A stretch of 64,000 bases of DNA from Flavobacterium sp. J372. Lineage in GTDB: Bacteria; Bacteroidota; Bacteroidia; Flavobacteriales; Flavobacteriaceae. Of the stretch, positions 28,786 to 37,186 are shown one piece after another. The notes under the pieces were generated by a model. It saw nothing but the letters and a program-made list of their open reading frames with translations, ran no database searches and was not told the origin of the DNA. The stretch is taken from positions 1,052,001 through 1,116,000 of the forward strand of contig NZ_JAJOMZ010000004.1 of the NCBI RefSeq assembly GCF_024699965.1. Direction: 5' to 3'. How positions within the stretch are numbered: the stretch's first letter is position 1; each line of letters begins with the position of its first letter. The position numbers were made by a program, and so were the translations under genes.

Positions 28786-30693
28786 ATGCTGAACATACAT
28801 AATCTGTCGGTTTCTTTCGGTGGGACCTATCTTTTTGAAGAAGTAACTTTCAGGCTGGGGGCGGGTGACCGTGTTGGCCTTGTGGGTAAAAACGGCGCCG
28901 GTAAATCAACAATGTTGAAAATTCTTTCGGGTGATATTGCACCCGATTCAGGCACTATTGCAACAGAAAAGGAAGTAAGGATTGGCTTTCTTCGCCAGGA
29001 TATTGACTTTGTGGAAGGGCGTACGGTACTTGAGGAAGCTTACCAGGCTTTTGAGGAAATCAAGAAAGCTGAAGCCAGGATTGATGATATTAACCACCAG
29101 CTGGCTACACGCACTGATTATGAAAGTGAAAGCTATTCAAAACTTATTGAAGATCTTAGTGATGTTACACATCATTACGAAATTCTGGGTGGTTATAATT
29201 ACGTTGGCGATACAGAGCGAATATTACTGGGGCTGGGTTTTAAGCGTGAAGAATTCAATAACCTGACTGATACATTCTCGGGCGGATGGCGCATGCGTAT
29301 AGAGCTGGCCAAACTGCTACTTCAGAATAATGACGTACTGCTTCTGGACGAGCCTACCAACCACCTTGATATTGAAAGTATTATTTGGCTTGAGGCATTC
29401 TTAAAGAATTATCCGGGCGTTGTGGTGATTGTTTCACACGATAAAATGTTCCTTGATAATGTAACCAACCGTACAATAGAGATTTCGCTTGGGAAGATTT
29501 ATGACTTTAACAAGCCTTATACCCAGTACCTGACGTTGCGTGAGGAAATCCGCGAAAAGCAGCTCGCTACACAAAAGAACCAGGAAAAGAAAATTGAACA
29601 TACCGAGAAGCTGATTGAAAAATTCCGTGCAAAAGCATCAAAAGCGTCAATGGCGCAATCACTTATAAAAAAGCTTGACAAAATTGAGCGGATTGAAGTT
29701 GATGAAGATGATAATTCGGTTATGAATATTTCATTTCCGGTCTCGCAAACGCCGGGGAGGGTTGTGGTTGAAGTGGAGCATGTTACTAAGAAATATGGCA
29801 ATAAACTTATATTAAAGGATATTGACCTGCTGGTGGAGCGAGGCAGTAAAATTGCCTTTGTAGGGCAAAACGGGCAGGGTAAATCAACACTGATTAAAGC
29901 CATTGTAAAAGACATTCCTTATGATGGAGTGATTAAGTTAGGGCATAATGTACAGTTGGGTTATTTTGCCCAGAACCAGGCTGAATACCTTGACGGCGAG
30001 ATTACGCTTCTTGAAACCATGCAGAATGCCGCAACTGATACCAACCGTGCAAAAGTGCGCGATATGCTTGGCGCTTTTTTATTCCGTGGCGATGATGTGG
30101 AGAAGAAAGTAAAAGTACTAAGCGGTGGTGAGCGTAACCGCCTGGCGCTATGTAAGCTGCTCCTACAGCCGATAAATGTGCTGGTAATGGACGAACCTAC
30201 CAATCACCTTGATATTAAGTCAAAAAATGTTTTGAAAGCTGCACTTCAAAAATATGAGGGTACGTTGCTGCTTGTAAGCCACGACAGGGATTTCCTGCAG
30301 GGTATGAGCAACATAGTATATGAGTTTAAAGACCATAAGATAAGGGAATACCTTGGCGATATCAACTTCTACCTTGAGCAGCGCAACATGCAGAATATGC
30401 GCGAGGTTGAAAAGCGTGACGTGGTTAAACAGGCTCCGAAAGAAGTGAAGAAGCCCGTGTCTTTTGAAGACCAGAAGAAAAATAAAGCTTTGCAAAACAA
30501 GCTGAGTAAAGTTGAAAGCCAAATTGCCCAATTAGAAAGTGAAATACAGAAAGATGACCGGCAGCTTGCCGAACATTATGAAAAGCTGATGGCAGACGGC
30601 GCTTTTTTCTCTGCTTACGAAAACCGCAAGAAAGAGCTCGACCGGCTTTTGGCTGAATGGGAGGCTGTTCAGGAAGAGATTGAAAATAACTAA
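28786..30693 (+). CDS. ABC-F family ATPase
   Basis: The 635-residue soluble protein has two ABC domains and no membrane segments. Walker A motifs are GKNGAGKST (first) and GQNGQGKST (second). Signature motifs are SGGWRMR and LSGGERNRLAL, and both Walker B sites read DEPTNHLDI. An interdomain linker of the P-site tRNA-interaction type lies near residues 245-320 (EKKIEHTEKLIEKFRAKASK), and a coiled coil ends the protein (QNKLSKVESQIAQLESEIQK). ABC-F proteins act on the ribosome. This layout is closest to Uup/YdiF-type housekeeping members; nothing specific to antibiotic resistance is seen. Confidence 0.93.
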   Translation: MLNIHNLSVSFGGTYLFEEVTFRLGAGDRVGLVGKNGAGKSTMLKILSGDIAPDSGTIATEKEVRIGFLRQDIDFVEGRTVLEEAYQAFEEIKKAEARIDDINHQLATRTDYESESYSKLIEDLSDVTHHYEILGGYNYVGDTERILLGLGFKREEFNNLTDTFSGGWRMRIELAKLLLQNNDVLLLDEPTNHLDIESIIWLEAFLKNYPGVVVIVSHDKMFLDNVTNRTIEISLGKIYDFNKPYTQYLTLREEIREKQLATQKNQEKKIEHTEKLIEKFRAKASKASMAQSLIKKLDKIERIEVDEDDNSVMNISFPVSQTPGRVVVEVEHVTKKYGNKLILKDIDLLVERGSKIAFVGQNGQGKSTLIKAIVKDIPYDGVIKLGHNVQLGYFAQNQAEYLDGEITLLETMQNAATDTNRAKVRDMLGAFLFRGDDVEKKVKVLSGGERNRLALCKLLLQPINVLVMDEPTNHLDIKSKNVLKAALQKYEGTLLLVSHDRDFLQGMSNIVYEFKDHKIREYLGDINFYLEQRNMQNMREVEKRDVVKQAPKEVKKPVSFEDQKKNKALQNKLSKVESQIAQLESEIQKDDRQLAEHYEKLMADGAFFSAYENRKKELDRLLAEWEAVQEEIENN

Positions 30694-30717
30694 GGGGCTT
30701 TAAAGCCCCTTTTTTAT
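30692..30717 (+). terminator. Terminator of the ABC-F gene
   Basis: AAGGGGCTTT pairs with AAAGCCCCTT, followed by TTTTATTT. The stem starts at the stop codon. Confidence 0.85.
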
Positions 30718-31038
30718 TTAGTCGGTTTTAATCTCAATTCCGGGATTATCCTTATTTAGTTGGATGTTGCTCTCGTTATCTCCATTTTTATTTTTAACCG
30801 AGATACCGCTTTTACTAACATTTACAGATGTACCATCCGGATTTTCAACTGTTGTACTATTATTTGTAGTTGTAGTTGTTGTAGTTTGAGTCTGGGTTTG
30901 CGGTTCAGGTGCAGGCTCGGGAGATGGGTTTTCTACCGGTGGCGGTGTTGGGGCAGGCGCCGGTGCTGCAGGCTGGTCTTTTTTGCAGGCGGCCAGCATT
31001 ACAGCTGCCAGTGCTGCGGTAAACATTATTTTTTTCAT
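30718..31038 (-). CDS. Small lipoprotein with Pro/Thr-rich low-complexity region
   Basis: The 106-residue lipoprotein has its lipobox at MLAACKKD (Cys18). After it come a proline-rich stretch (APAPAPTPPPVENP), a Gln/Thr run (TQTQTTTTTTTNN), and a C-terminal part with a repeated strand pattern (TSVNVSKSGISVKNKNGDNES). No enzyme domain is seen. It resembles surface or periplasmic spacer lipoproteins. The function is unknown. Confidence 0.75.
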   Translation of the reverse strand: MKKIMFTAALAAVMLAACKKDQPAAPAPAPTPPPVENPSPEPAPEPQTQTQTTTTTTTNNSTTVENPDGTSVNVSKSGISVKNKNGDNESNIQLNKDNPGIEIKTD

Positions 31039-31105
31039 AAAGGTTATATTTAAGCTGAATAAAGTTCGCGATAAAGTAGGAACGGGACTGTTAAGGAAAT
31101 CTTAA

Positions 31106-32077
31106 TTACTGTATCAGGCCTATACGTCTTGAATGTTCAAGCGCTTCGTTGCTGTCTTTAAAATAACAAACTGCTACACCCATAGCCTCCATATTCTTAA
31201 TTGACTTAAGCGCCTTTTCTTTTTTTGAATGTCCTGTCTGCCGTATGTAAACGGCTTTTACTGTCACCGGGAAAATTTTGCATACATCTTCATATAAAAA
31301 AGGGTCGTGCTGCGAGTCATCACCCAAAAGCGTGTATTGCAGATGCGGATAAAATTCAAGTATGTGCTTGATCTTGTCAAACTTATGATCATGATTGCCG
31401 CGTCCTGTTACAAAGAAGTCCATAAGGCTGGTTTTTATGTCTTTCAGTAATAATACAGCACGAGGAAGTTCATGCTTTTCGGTGAACTTCACGATGAATT
31501 TATAAAGATTCCATTCACTGCTCGACACATAAAAGAAGGCATTTTTTTCATCTTTATTATTTCGCCCTGCGGTGCTTAATGCCTGGTAGTGAGGCACTAC
31601 ATCTTCAAAAATTTTCCGGTCGTTGATATTTTTCCAAAGGAGGATGTACAGTTTTTTGAAGAAATTGCGTGTGTGTGAAACAAGGAATGTATCGTCAATA
31701 TCCGATATAAAACCTAAGTTCCCTTCGTAGGGCCTAATATATGTTCCTTTTTCCCTGATTTCTTCACCATCATGAAAAGTGCTAACGTAGTAATCTGTCC
31801 AGCCATAGCCAAGCTGTTCTTTCAGCGGAATGCAAAACTTAAAATACCCATCGTCAAGCGCTTTTGTATGTATGCGCTTTCCGTCATGCTCAAGATAAAC
31901 ATCGGCATTCGGTATGGTTTTAATGCGGAACATCCTGATAATTGACCGTGCATTTTTAAAACGTTTTTTCTCAAATTCATATGTATTTGCCGTATTCGGC
32001 TTAAACACATGCCCAAAAACAATCAGTTCCTGCTCATTGGCATACCCGCGGTATAATTTTAAAATTGGCTTACTCAA
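31106..32077 (-). CDS. App1-family (DUF2183) phosphatidate phosphatase-like protein
   Basis: The 323-residue protein has the conserved App1 catalytic domain. Its HAD-like phosphatase motif is SDIDDT (DxDxT, Asp126 and Asp128), with downstream FYVSSSEWNLYKF, FDKIKHILEFYP and LLGDDSQHDPFLYEDV, as in yeast App1, which dephosphorylates phosphatidate to diacylglycerol. An N-terminal beta domain (LYRGYANEQELIVFGHVF) precedes it. No signal peptide is seen. It is divergent from a diacylglycerol-kinase-type gene only 66 bp away, and the two families catalyse opposite reactions. Confidence 0.9.
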   Translation of the reverse strand: MSKPILKLYRGYANEQELIVFGHVFKPNTANTYEFEKKRFKNARSIIRMFRIKTIPNADVYLEHDGKRIHTKALDDGYFKFCIPLKEQLGYGWTDYYVSTFHDGEEIREKGTYIRPYEGNLGFISDIDDTFLVSHTRNFFKKLYILLWKNINDRKIFEDVVPHYQALSTAGRNNKDEKNAFFYVSSSEWNLYKFIVKFTEKHELPRAVLLLKDIKTSLMDFFVTGRGNHDHKFDKIKHILEFYPHLQYTLLGDDSQHDPFLYEDVCKIFPVTVKAVYIRQTGHSKKEKALKSIKNMEAMGVAVCYFKDSNEALEHSRRIGLIQ

Positions 32078-32143
32078 AATTTATCATTTTAATAAGATGG
32101 TTCGCACTTACAATTTACTACTTTTAATCAAAAAGAAATCATA

Positions 32144-33022
32144 ATGGGTTCCCAAAAGAAATTCCTTTTTGTACTTAATCCCATATCGGGTGGTAGTGAT
32201 AAGGCTGATATGCAGGATGTTGTGAAAGATTATGCCAATGCAGAAGGTATAACGCTCATTGAATATGAGACCACAGGTGAAGATGATGAGGCCAAAATCC
32301 TTGAGCTTTACAAGAACCACAGCCCTGAACGGATTCTCGTTGCCGGTGGTGACGGAACCATAAAAATGGTTGCAGAAGCTGTAGAGCATACAGATGCTAT
32401 TATAGGCGTTTTGCCGGCCGGTTCGGCCAACGGGCTATCAGTGGACCTTAACTTACCAAAAGACTTCACAGAGGTGCTTAAAATAGCCTTTCATGGCAAA
32501 GTTATGGAAATGGACCTGGTGTGCATAAATGACAAGAAAAGCCTGCACCTAAGCGATATCGGTGTGAACGCCGAGCTGATTAAGAATTATGAGAACAGTA
32601 ACATACGCGGCAAGCTGGGCTACGCCATCCAGGCTGTAAATACGCTTACCGATATGGCGCCGCCGTTTCATGTAAAAATTGAGGCTAAAGGCAGAACTAT
32701 TGAGAGCGAGGCGCGTATGGTTGTTATAGCTAATACGCAACGCTACGGCACCGGGGTTACCATCAACCCCTACGGAGTAATGGATGACGGTAAGTTTGAA
32801 ATAGTGATATTGAAGAATATGGACTTGCTGGTAATTGGCAAGATACTATCAGGAAACATGCCGGTTGACAGCAGTGACGACATCGAAATCCTCTCAACTG
32901 ATAATGCGGTGATAACAACTAATATGCCGGTTGATTTCCAGATTGACGGGGAATATTACGGGCAGGAAGAGCGGCTTGAGGTTAGGATACTACATAAAGA
33001 TATGAAGGTTGCCGTGCCATAA
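32144..33022 (+). CDS. Diacylglycerol kinase family lipid kinase
   Basis: The 292-residue protein has the DAGK catalytic domain: FVLNPISGG at the start, the nucleotide motif GGDGT at 68-72, and LPAGSANGLSVDLNLP. The C-terminal beta domain follows (DGKFEIVILKNMDLLVIGKI and DFQIDGEYYGQEERLEV). Relatives phosphorylate diacylglycerol or other lipids in the inner leaflet (YegS, DgkB). The exact substrate is not shown by the sequence. Its stop codon lies in a palindromic terminator shared with the convergent DoxX gene. Confidence 0.9.
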   Translation: MGSQKKFLFVLNPISGGSDKADMQDVVKDYANAEGITLIEYETTGEDDEAKILELYKNHSPERILVAGGDGTIKMVAEAVEHTDAIIGVLPAGSANGLSVDLNLPKDFTEVLKIAFHGKVMEMDLVCINDKKSLHLSDIGVNAELIKNYENSNIRGKLGYAIQAVNTLTDMAPPFHVKIEAKGRTIESEARMVVIANTQRYGTGVTINPYGVMDDGKFEIVILKNMDLLVIGKILSGNMPVDSSDDIEILSTDNAVITTNMPVDFQIDGEYYGQEERLEVRILHKDMKVAVP

Positions 33023-33049
33023 AGAAAGCAGCTATATAGCTGCTTTCTT
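33022..33049. terminator. Palindromic bidirectional terminator containing a stop codon
   Basis: AAGAAAGCAGCTA and TAGCTGCTTTCTT form a perfect 13-bp stem around TA. The lipid kinase stop (33020-33022) touches one arm and the DoxX stop (33032-33034) lies inside the element, so two convergent genes are closed in a 9-bp gap. The U-run is weak, so termination may rely on stem strength. Confidence 0.7.
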
Positions 33050-33535
33050 AGACTGGAATAACAACTTATCAAGACTGTACTTACCGCTGCCGTATGCAGT
33101 AATCAATAAATAGCCAAAGAAAAAAAGCTGCTGGAAATACATCCCCACTATAGGCTCAGGACTTTCATACCATAAAAATGATATTATAAAGAACTGAAAT
33201 GCCAGCTGCATTGCACTCAGCCTTGTAAAGAGTCCGATCGCAATTAAAATGCCTCCTATGAACTCTCCGTAAATTGCCAGGTATGCCCAAAATGAAGGGC
33301 TTATGAATGTAAACCCAATATCATTTACCTGGTTTATAAACCACTCTGATGCCCCGAAGGCTTTGTTTGACCAGTCATCAGGCCCGTTCTCGTTTATCTT
33401 GTGAAACATTTTAGGCAACCCTGCCCCAAGTGCAATTGATAAGCCCAAATGAAGCCTGAAGAGAAGGTAAATAATTTCATAGCTATTTGCATTACTGCTT
33501 ACACTACCTGTAATAAAGCGAAATACTTTTTTCAT
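33032..33535 (-). CDS. DoxX family membrane protein
   Basis: The 167-residue inner-membrane protein has four predicted helices in the DoxX arrangement (LLFRLHLGLSIALGAGLPKM; FWAYLAIYGEFIGGILIAIG with the family motif EFxGGxxLxxGLFTR; FQFFIISFLWY; FFFGYLLITAYGSG with SLDKLL after it). DoxX proteins are often subunits of quinone-linked or thiol oxidation systems, but no partner is seen here. Confidence 0.88.
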   Translation of the reverse strand: MKKVFRFITGSVSSNANSYEIIYLLFRLHLGLSIALGAGLPKMFHKINENGPDDWSNKAFGASEWFINQVNDIGFTFISPSFWAYLAIYGEFIGGILIAIGLFTRLSAMQLAFQFFIISFLWYESPEPIVGMYFQQLFFFGYLLITAYGSGKYSLDKLLFQSKKAAI

Positions 33536-33632
33536 TTTTATAATTTTTAGCGATTAATAATGGCCAAAATTCTACTATTTATAAAGCTTAATCGCTTCAA
33601 ATTATAATATGAGACCTATTTTAGTTGAATGA

Positions 33633-34835
33633 CTATAAGGAACTTATATAATCTTTAGGAGAGGTGCCGGTATGTTTTTTAAAGGCACGGTTAAAAGTAG
33701 CTTTAGAATTAAATCCGCAATCAAATGCTATACTCAACAGCGTCTGCTTTTTGTGTATGCCCACATCTATGGCATCTTTTACGGCCTGGATCCTGTACTT
33801 ATTTACAAAATCATTAAAATTCAGTTTAAAACAAGCATTTATGGTTTTTGATATGGTTGCGTTATTTGTCCTTAAGTGATGAGCTACATCCGGCAATGAC
33901 AATTCCGGGTTGGTATATAAAGCATCGTCTTCAAACGCATGGGTTATCTTATCTGCCCATTCATCAACCTGAAAGCTATTATTTATGGCTGAAGTTTCAA
34001 TGACTTCAAAATCAATTTCTTCATCAATGTCTTCTTTGTTTTCGGGGAGCAGTACCAACTTTTGGGGAAAAATTGAAATACGGAACGGGATGCCTGCATT
34101 TACTGTATTGGTATACCCGTTGAAACCAATGTAATAAGAAATTCCTGAAAAAATGAAGAAATACCACCAGCTGCCGGTATAACTGTCAAATTCAGGATAG
34201 GCCATCACAATAAAATGAAATGACAATTGCAGCAACTGCATTAGCAGATAAGCCATAAGGATATTTCTTATCCACTTAAATACCACACTGTCGGCATAAC
34301 TTACAGTCTGCATCATAATTCGCCTGTATAGGTAATAATATCTTAAGCTTAATGAAAAATACAGCATCAGTGATATCCAGCCGAGCGTGGTATACCATAC
34401 ATCAAATTCACGGTCTGTGCCATCAGCTAGGAAATAATAGTCATCCAGGATTATCTTATCAGTAATGAAAATGACAAGATTGTAAATCAGATACACTATG
34501 CCCGGCAATAGATGAAGCGCTTTTACTTTAGTTAACCGAAAGTCAGGGTTAAGCAGGCTTTGAACATAAAAATATAGTACAGGACCTATAAATAGCTGCT
34601 GGCTGAAAGGTATATAGAATATTATATCGCGGTAAGGCTGCGTATCATACCACCCTGCAAAACCCAGCATCCACGGGCAGATGTATAATGCACATAGAAA
34701 AACAAAAAGGCTTAGCCATATTGCAGGCTGTTTATGCGAGGCTATTCCCTTTCTAAATAGCAGCATGCTGTATACTATCCCGTTTATGAAAGAGATAAGC
34801 AATAACGAGCTGTAGAAATTAAATTGGAAAAGCAT
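33633..34835 (-). CDS. Membrane-bound AraC-family regulator
   Basis: The 400-residue protein has about seven hydrophobic helices in residues 1-230 (SSLLLISFINGIVYSMLLF, WLSLFVFLCALYICPWMLG, HLLPGIVYLIYNLVIFITD, LGWISLMLYFSLSLRYYYL, and so on). A cytoplasmic linker and a C-terminal AraC helix-turn-helix follow (LPDVAHHLRTNNATISKTIN and LLSIAFDCGFNSKATFNRAF). This 7TM-AraC design is frequent in Bacteroidota and suggests direct sensing at the membrane. It starts 11 bp after the end of the FemAB-like gene and may be co-transcribed with it. The target is unknown. Confidence 0.9.
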   Translation of the reverse strand: MLFQFNFYSSLLLISFINGIVYSMLLFRKGIASHKQPAIWLSLFVFLCALYICPWMLGFAGWYDTQPYRDIIFYIPFSQQLFIGPVLYFYVQSLLNPDFRLTKVKALHLLPGIVYLIYNLVIFITDKIILDDYYFLADGTDREFDVWYTTLGWISLMLYFSLSLRYYYLYRRIMMQTVSYADSVVFKWIRNILMAYLLMQLLQLSFHFIVMAYPEFDSYTGSWWYFFIFSGISYYIGFNGYTNTVNAGIPFRISIFPQKLVLLPENKEDIDEEIDFEVIETSAINNSFQVDEWADKITHAFEDDALYTNPELSLPDVAHHLRTNNATISKTINACFKLNFNDFVNKYRIQAVKDAIDVGIHKKQTLLSIAFDCGFNSKATFNRAFKKHTGTSPKDYISSL

Positions 34836-34846
34836 TCGAGTATACT

Positions 34847-35989
34847 TTATTTAAACGGGTTACGCTCTTTCCAGTTGACTTTGGGGTCGAAATATGCAAA
34901 AAGTTTCGACATGAATATATTTATTACGGGATTTGTATGTTTAATTACGCCGTACACAGTAACTGCTTTTGCACCGACAGAACTTTTAATCTCCATAGCA
35001 GACCGGCCAAATATCACAAGCTTGTACTGCTTTTTGACTGAGTATGCCGCCATATCATACAGCATATTAAGGTAAAGCATTTTATCACGTTGTATGGCAT
35101 CATCATATCCTAAAAAGTAAGTGTCAAAATCATCTCCGTTTTTGATAAGGGTGCTAAAGCCCACAAGTTTGTCTCCATCAAAATAACCGTATAGTAAAAA
35201 GTCATCACCCAGCTCTTCTTTAAACACCCTGAAATGGTTTGCAGGCAGGTGGAAAGTATTGAACGATGCATTGCCAGCTACAGTAAGGTAGAGCTCCTGA
35301 AGCCTTTGCTCGTAGTCAATGATGCAGTTTAAAGTCAGTTTTCGTTTGGTAATGCCTTCAGCTTTTTTACGGCTGCGGTTATACTGGGTTCGGTATTTTG
35401 TATTTAGTGCTGCCAGGTAATCATCCATATTTTTCCATTCCGGCCAGATGTGAAAAATCATGTTTGGCTGAGTGGTAAACTTGTGAAATCCCTTGAATCC
35501 TGCCTCTTCAAAATTGGGCATTTCAGTTTCATCAAAATCTTTAACGCCCGTTACATTTATATACACGCACTTTTTACGATAGCTTTTTATAAGTGACTGT
35601 AATGCAGCATGCATAAGTTTTAAGGCATTACTCTCGGAAATGCTATCATTCAGCACATAAGCATTCTGCCCGGTGAGCATATTATTGCCAATAAAAAGTA
35701 TGTGTGAAGAGAACTTTTTAAATATGTACCTGCGCAACGAGAATTTTTCTTCTTCAGCCTGCCCAAAGGTTGCCACTTTACTCAAATTAAGGTACTGGCA
35801 AAGCGCAATGCCGCACAGTTTACTGTTAGTATATAGCGCAATAAAATGACATTGCATATTAGCAGGGGCAGCTTTTTCAAGTACCGCGAGGTAGGCTCTG
35901 CCTAAGAAGATGTTGGCTTGGGCAATAGTATCCCATTCAGCAGGCAGGGCATCTGCAGATGTAAAAATTGTAAATGAATATTGTGTCAC
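34847..35989 (-). CDS. GNAT / FemAB-like acyltransferase
   Basis: The 380-residue cytoplasmic protein has two GNAT-like halves in the manner of FemAB and peptidoglycan-bridge transferases. The C-terminal half is clearest: FRVFKEELGDDFLLYGYFDG, KLVGFSTLIKNGDDFDTYFLG, and the terminal helix segment KMLYLNMLYDMAAYSVKKQY. Before these is an arginine- and lysine-rich segment (TKYRTQYNRSRKKAEG) as in other FemAB-type proteins. The acceptor substrate is unknown; envelope or small-molecule acylation are both possible. It lies upstream of the 7TM-AraC gene on the same strand. Confidence 0.7.
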   Translation of the reverse strand: MTQYSFTIFTSADALPAEWDTIAQANIFLGRAYLAVLEKAAPANMQCHFIALYTNSKLCGIALCQYLNLSKVATFGQAEEEKFSLRRYIFKKFSSHILFIGNNMLTGQNAYVLNDSISESNALKLMHAALQSLIKSYRKKCVYINVTGVKDFDETEMPNFEEAGFKGFHKFTTQPNMIFHIWPEWKNMDDYLAALNTKYRTQYNRSRKKAEGITKRKLTLNCIIDYEQRLQELYLTVAGNASFNTFHLPANHFRVFKEELGDDFLLYGYFDGDKLVGFSTLIKNGDDFDTYFLGYDDAIQRDKMLYLNMLYDMAAYSVKKQYKLVIFGRSAMEIKSSVGAKAVTVYGVIKHTNPVINIFMSKLFAYFDPKVNWKERNPFK

Positions 35990-35991
35990 TA

Positions 35992-36020
35992 TAAAAAGAA
36001 ATCTCCCGCAGGAGATTTTT
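35992..36020 (-). terminator. Terminator of the DUF1761 gene
   Basis: AAATCTCC pairs with GGAGATTT around CGCA (35999-36018), with TTTCTTTTTAT following on the minus strand. A T-run on the plus side makes it potentially bidirectional. Confidence 0.75.
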
Positions 36021-36034
36021 TATTTCTTACTCAA

Positions 36035-36524
36035 TTATTTTGTACCCCACTGGCAAATTATACCGCCCATTATTGCAAGTGATACTATAAAATATCCTGC
36101 GTTAATGAGTACATATTTAGCGCTTTTCCTTTCAAACAGGGCATTTATTGCCATGGTAGGCAACACTACAAATAGGCCCAGCAGGCTGCCATGAAGTGCA
36201 CCATGCTTGAAGGGTCCTGAAATTTGTGGCATAGTCAGCTATAAATGCATGGTATGAAGGTAGCGCAGCCTCCGGATTTCCACCAGTAAGCTGGAGTGCA
36301 CCCATCTGGTGAATTACAATTGTCGGAAGGAAAAATGCCAATATAAATGAGAAAACTACAGCAAGCCCAAACACCTTTGCCATGTTTGCGCCTTTTGCTT
36401 TCTCTTCTGTCATTCCGCTTTCACGCATCCATACGGTGCCGAAAACTTTTGGGTTATACCATATAAACCCGATAGGCAGGGTTACAAGCGCAGCTGCAAT
36501 AACAGCTATCCAGTTCGTTTCCAT
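36035..36524 (-). CDS. DUF1761 membrane protein, frame broken
   Basis: Small four-helix membrane protein of unknown function. The start NWIAVIAAALVTLPIGFIWYNPKVFGTVWMRESGM is typical of DUF1761, followed by a second helix (VFGLAVVFSFILAFFLP). The frame is lost in the G3 run at 36212-36214 (one G too many). Removing it gives NFRTFKHGALHGSLLGLFVV, followed by the remaining helices (AKYVLINAGYFIVSLAIMGG) and the stop at 36035. Full length is about 162 residues. Confidence 0.82.
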
Positions 36525-36585
36525 AATGTGTTTGTTGTTTGGTTAGTGTAACAAATGTAAGACTTTTTGTAATTGATAATTAATA

Positions 36586-36909
36586 TCATAAAAATTTCAT
36601 AAAACCGAAAAACGGCCTTCGTATGAGGTAGTTATTTTCAGATTCGTGAAAATAAGCTTCCCGTTCAAAACTTATATTCCGGTAAGCCAAACCATGATTC
36701 CCAAATTGCGCAAACCGGATAAAATATTCTGCCAGATACCAGATGTAAAATATAATTACAAATAGCTCTGCCTGCTGGCGAAGATGTATTTTTTCGTGGT
36801 TGATGAGGGTATGATTTTGTCTTTGTGCGGTATTGTTCAGAATGATGAACGGAAACAGCGTTATGGCGGCATAACCTTTCGGTACTAAATATTTGGAGGT
36901 GATTATCAT
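36586..36909 (-). CDS. Small membrane protein with HExxH motif, putative mini-metallopeptidase
   Basis: The 107-residue protein has a hydrophobic N-terminal stretch (AAITLFPFIIL), then the motif INHEKIHLRQQ (His38, Glu39, His42: HExxH), a membrane helix (LFVIIFYIWYLAEYFIRF), and a downstream acidic motif SFEREAYFHE with Glu82 or Glu84. HExxH plus a later Glu is the signature of gluzincin zinc peptidases, here in a very small form. I know of no characterised family member. It is divergent from the DUF5522 gene with overlapping 5' regions. Confidence 0.6.
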   Translation of the reverse strand: MIITSKYLVPKGYAAITLFPFIILNNTAQRQNHTLINHEKIHLRQQAELFVIIFYIWYLAEYFIRFAQFGNHGLAYRNISFEREAYFHESENNYLIRRPFFGFMKFL

Positions 36910-36940
36910 CTGTAAATGTAAAGTTCATAAATTTGTGCGT

Positions 36941-37117
36941 ATGGACAGCGGTTTTTTTGGAAATAAATTAACAGAAGGTGAAGATTATTATCTTACACCT
37001 GAAGGCTACAAAGTGTTTACCGAAGCATATCATTTAAAGCGGGGTTATTGCTGCAAAAGCGGATGCCGCCACTGCCCATACGGATTTGATAAGAAAACAG
37101 GAACTAACAGAAAGTAA
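36941..37117 (+). CDS. DUF5522 cysteine-rich small protein
   Basis: The 58-residue protein starts at the ATG 36941. The core DYYLTPEGYKVFTEAYHLKRG is followed by the cysteine motif YCCKSGCRHCPYGF (four cysteines, suggesting a metal site). The pattern is the DUF5522 type, found as a small domain of unknown function in many bacteria. An upstream in-frame ATG at 36893 would add 16 residues but runs into the divergent gene, and the extra part is not family-like. Confidence 0.8.
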   Translation: MDSGFFGNKLTEGEDYYLTPEGYKVFTEAYHLKRGYCCKSGCRHCPYGFDKKTGTNRK

Positions 37118-37155
37118 GCAGTCTCGGTCTCCGGTAGGCAGTTGCCACTGGACTA

Positions 37156-37181
37156 CGACTGAAAACTGCGACTGAAAACTA
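37156..37181. repeat. Tandem 13-bp repeat before hutU
   Basis: CGACTGAAAACTG (37156-37168) is followed by CGACTGAAAACTA (37169-37181), 5 bp before the hutU ATG. Short ACTGAAAACTG units recur between flavobacterial genes; whether this one affects hutU translation is not known. Confidence 0.5.
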
Positions 37182-37186
37182 AAAAC

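Noticed and set aside
28786-30693. Antibiotic-resistance ABC-F protein
   Set aside because: Domain order and linker look like the housekeeping type; no resistance context or mobile element nearby.
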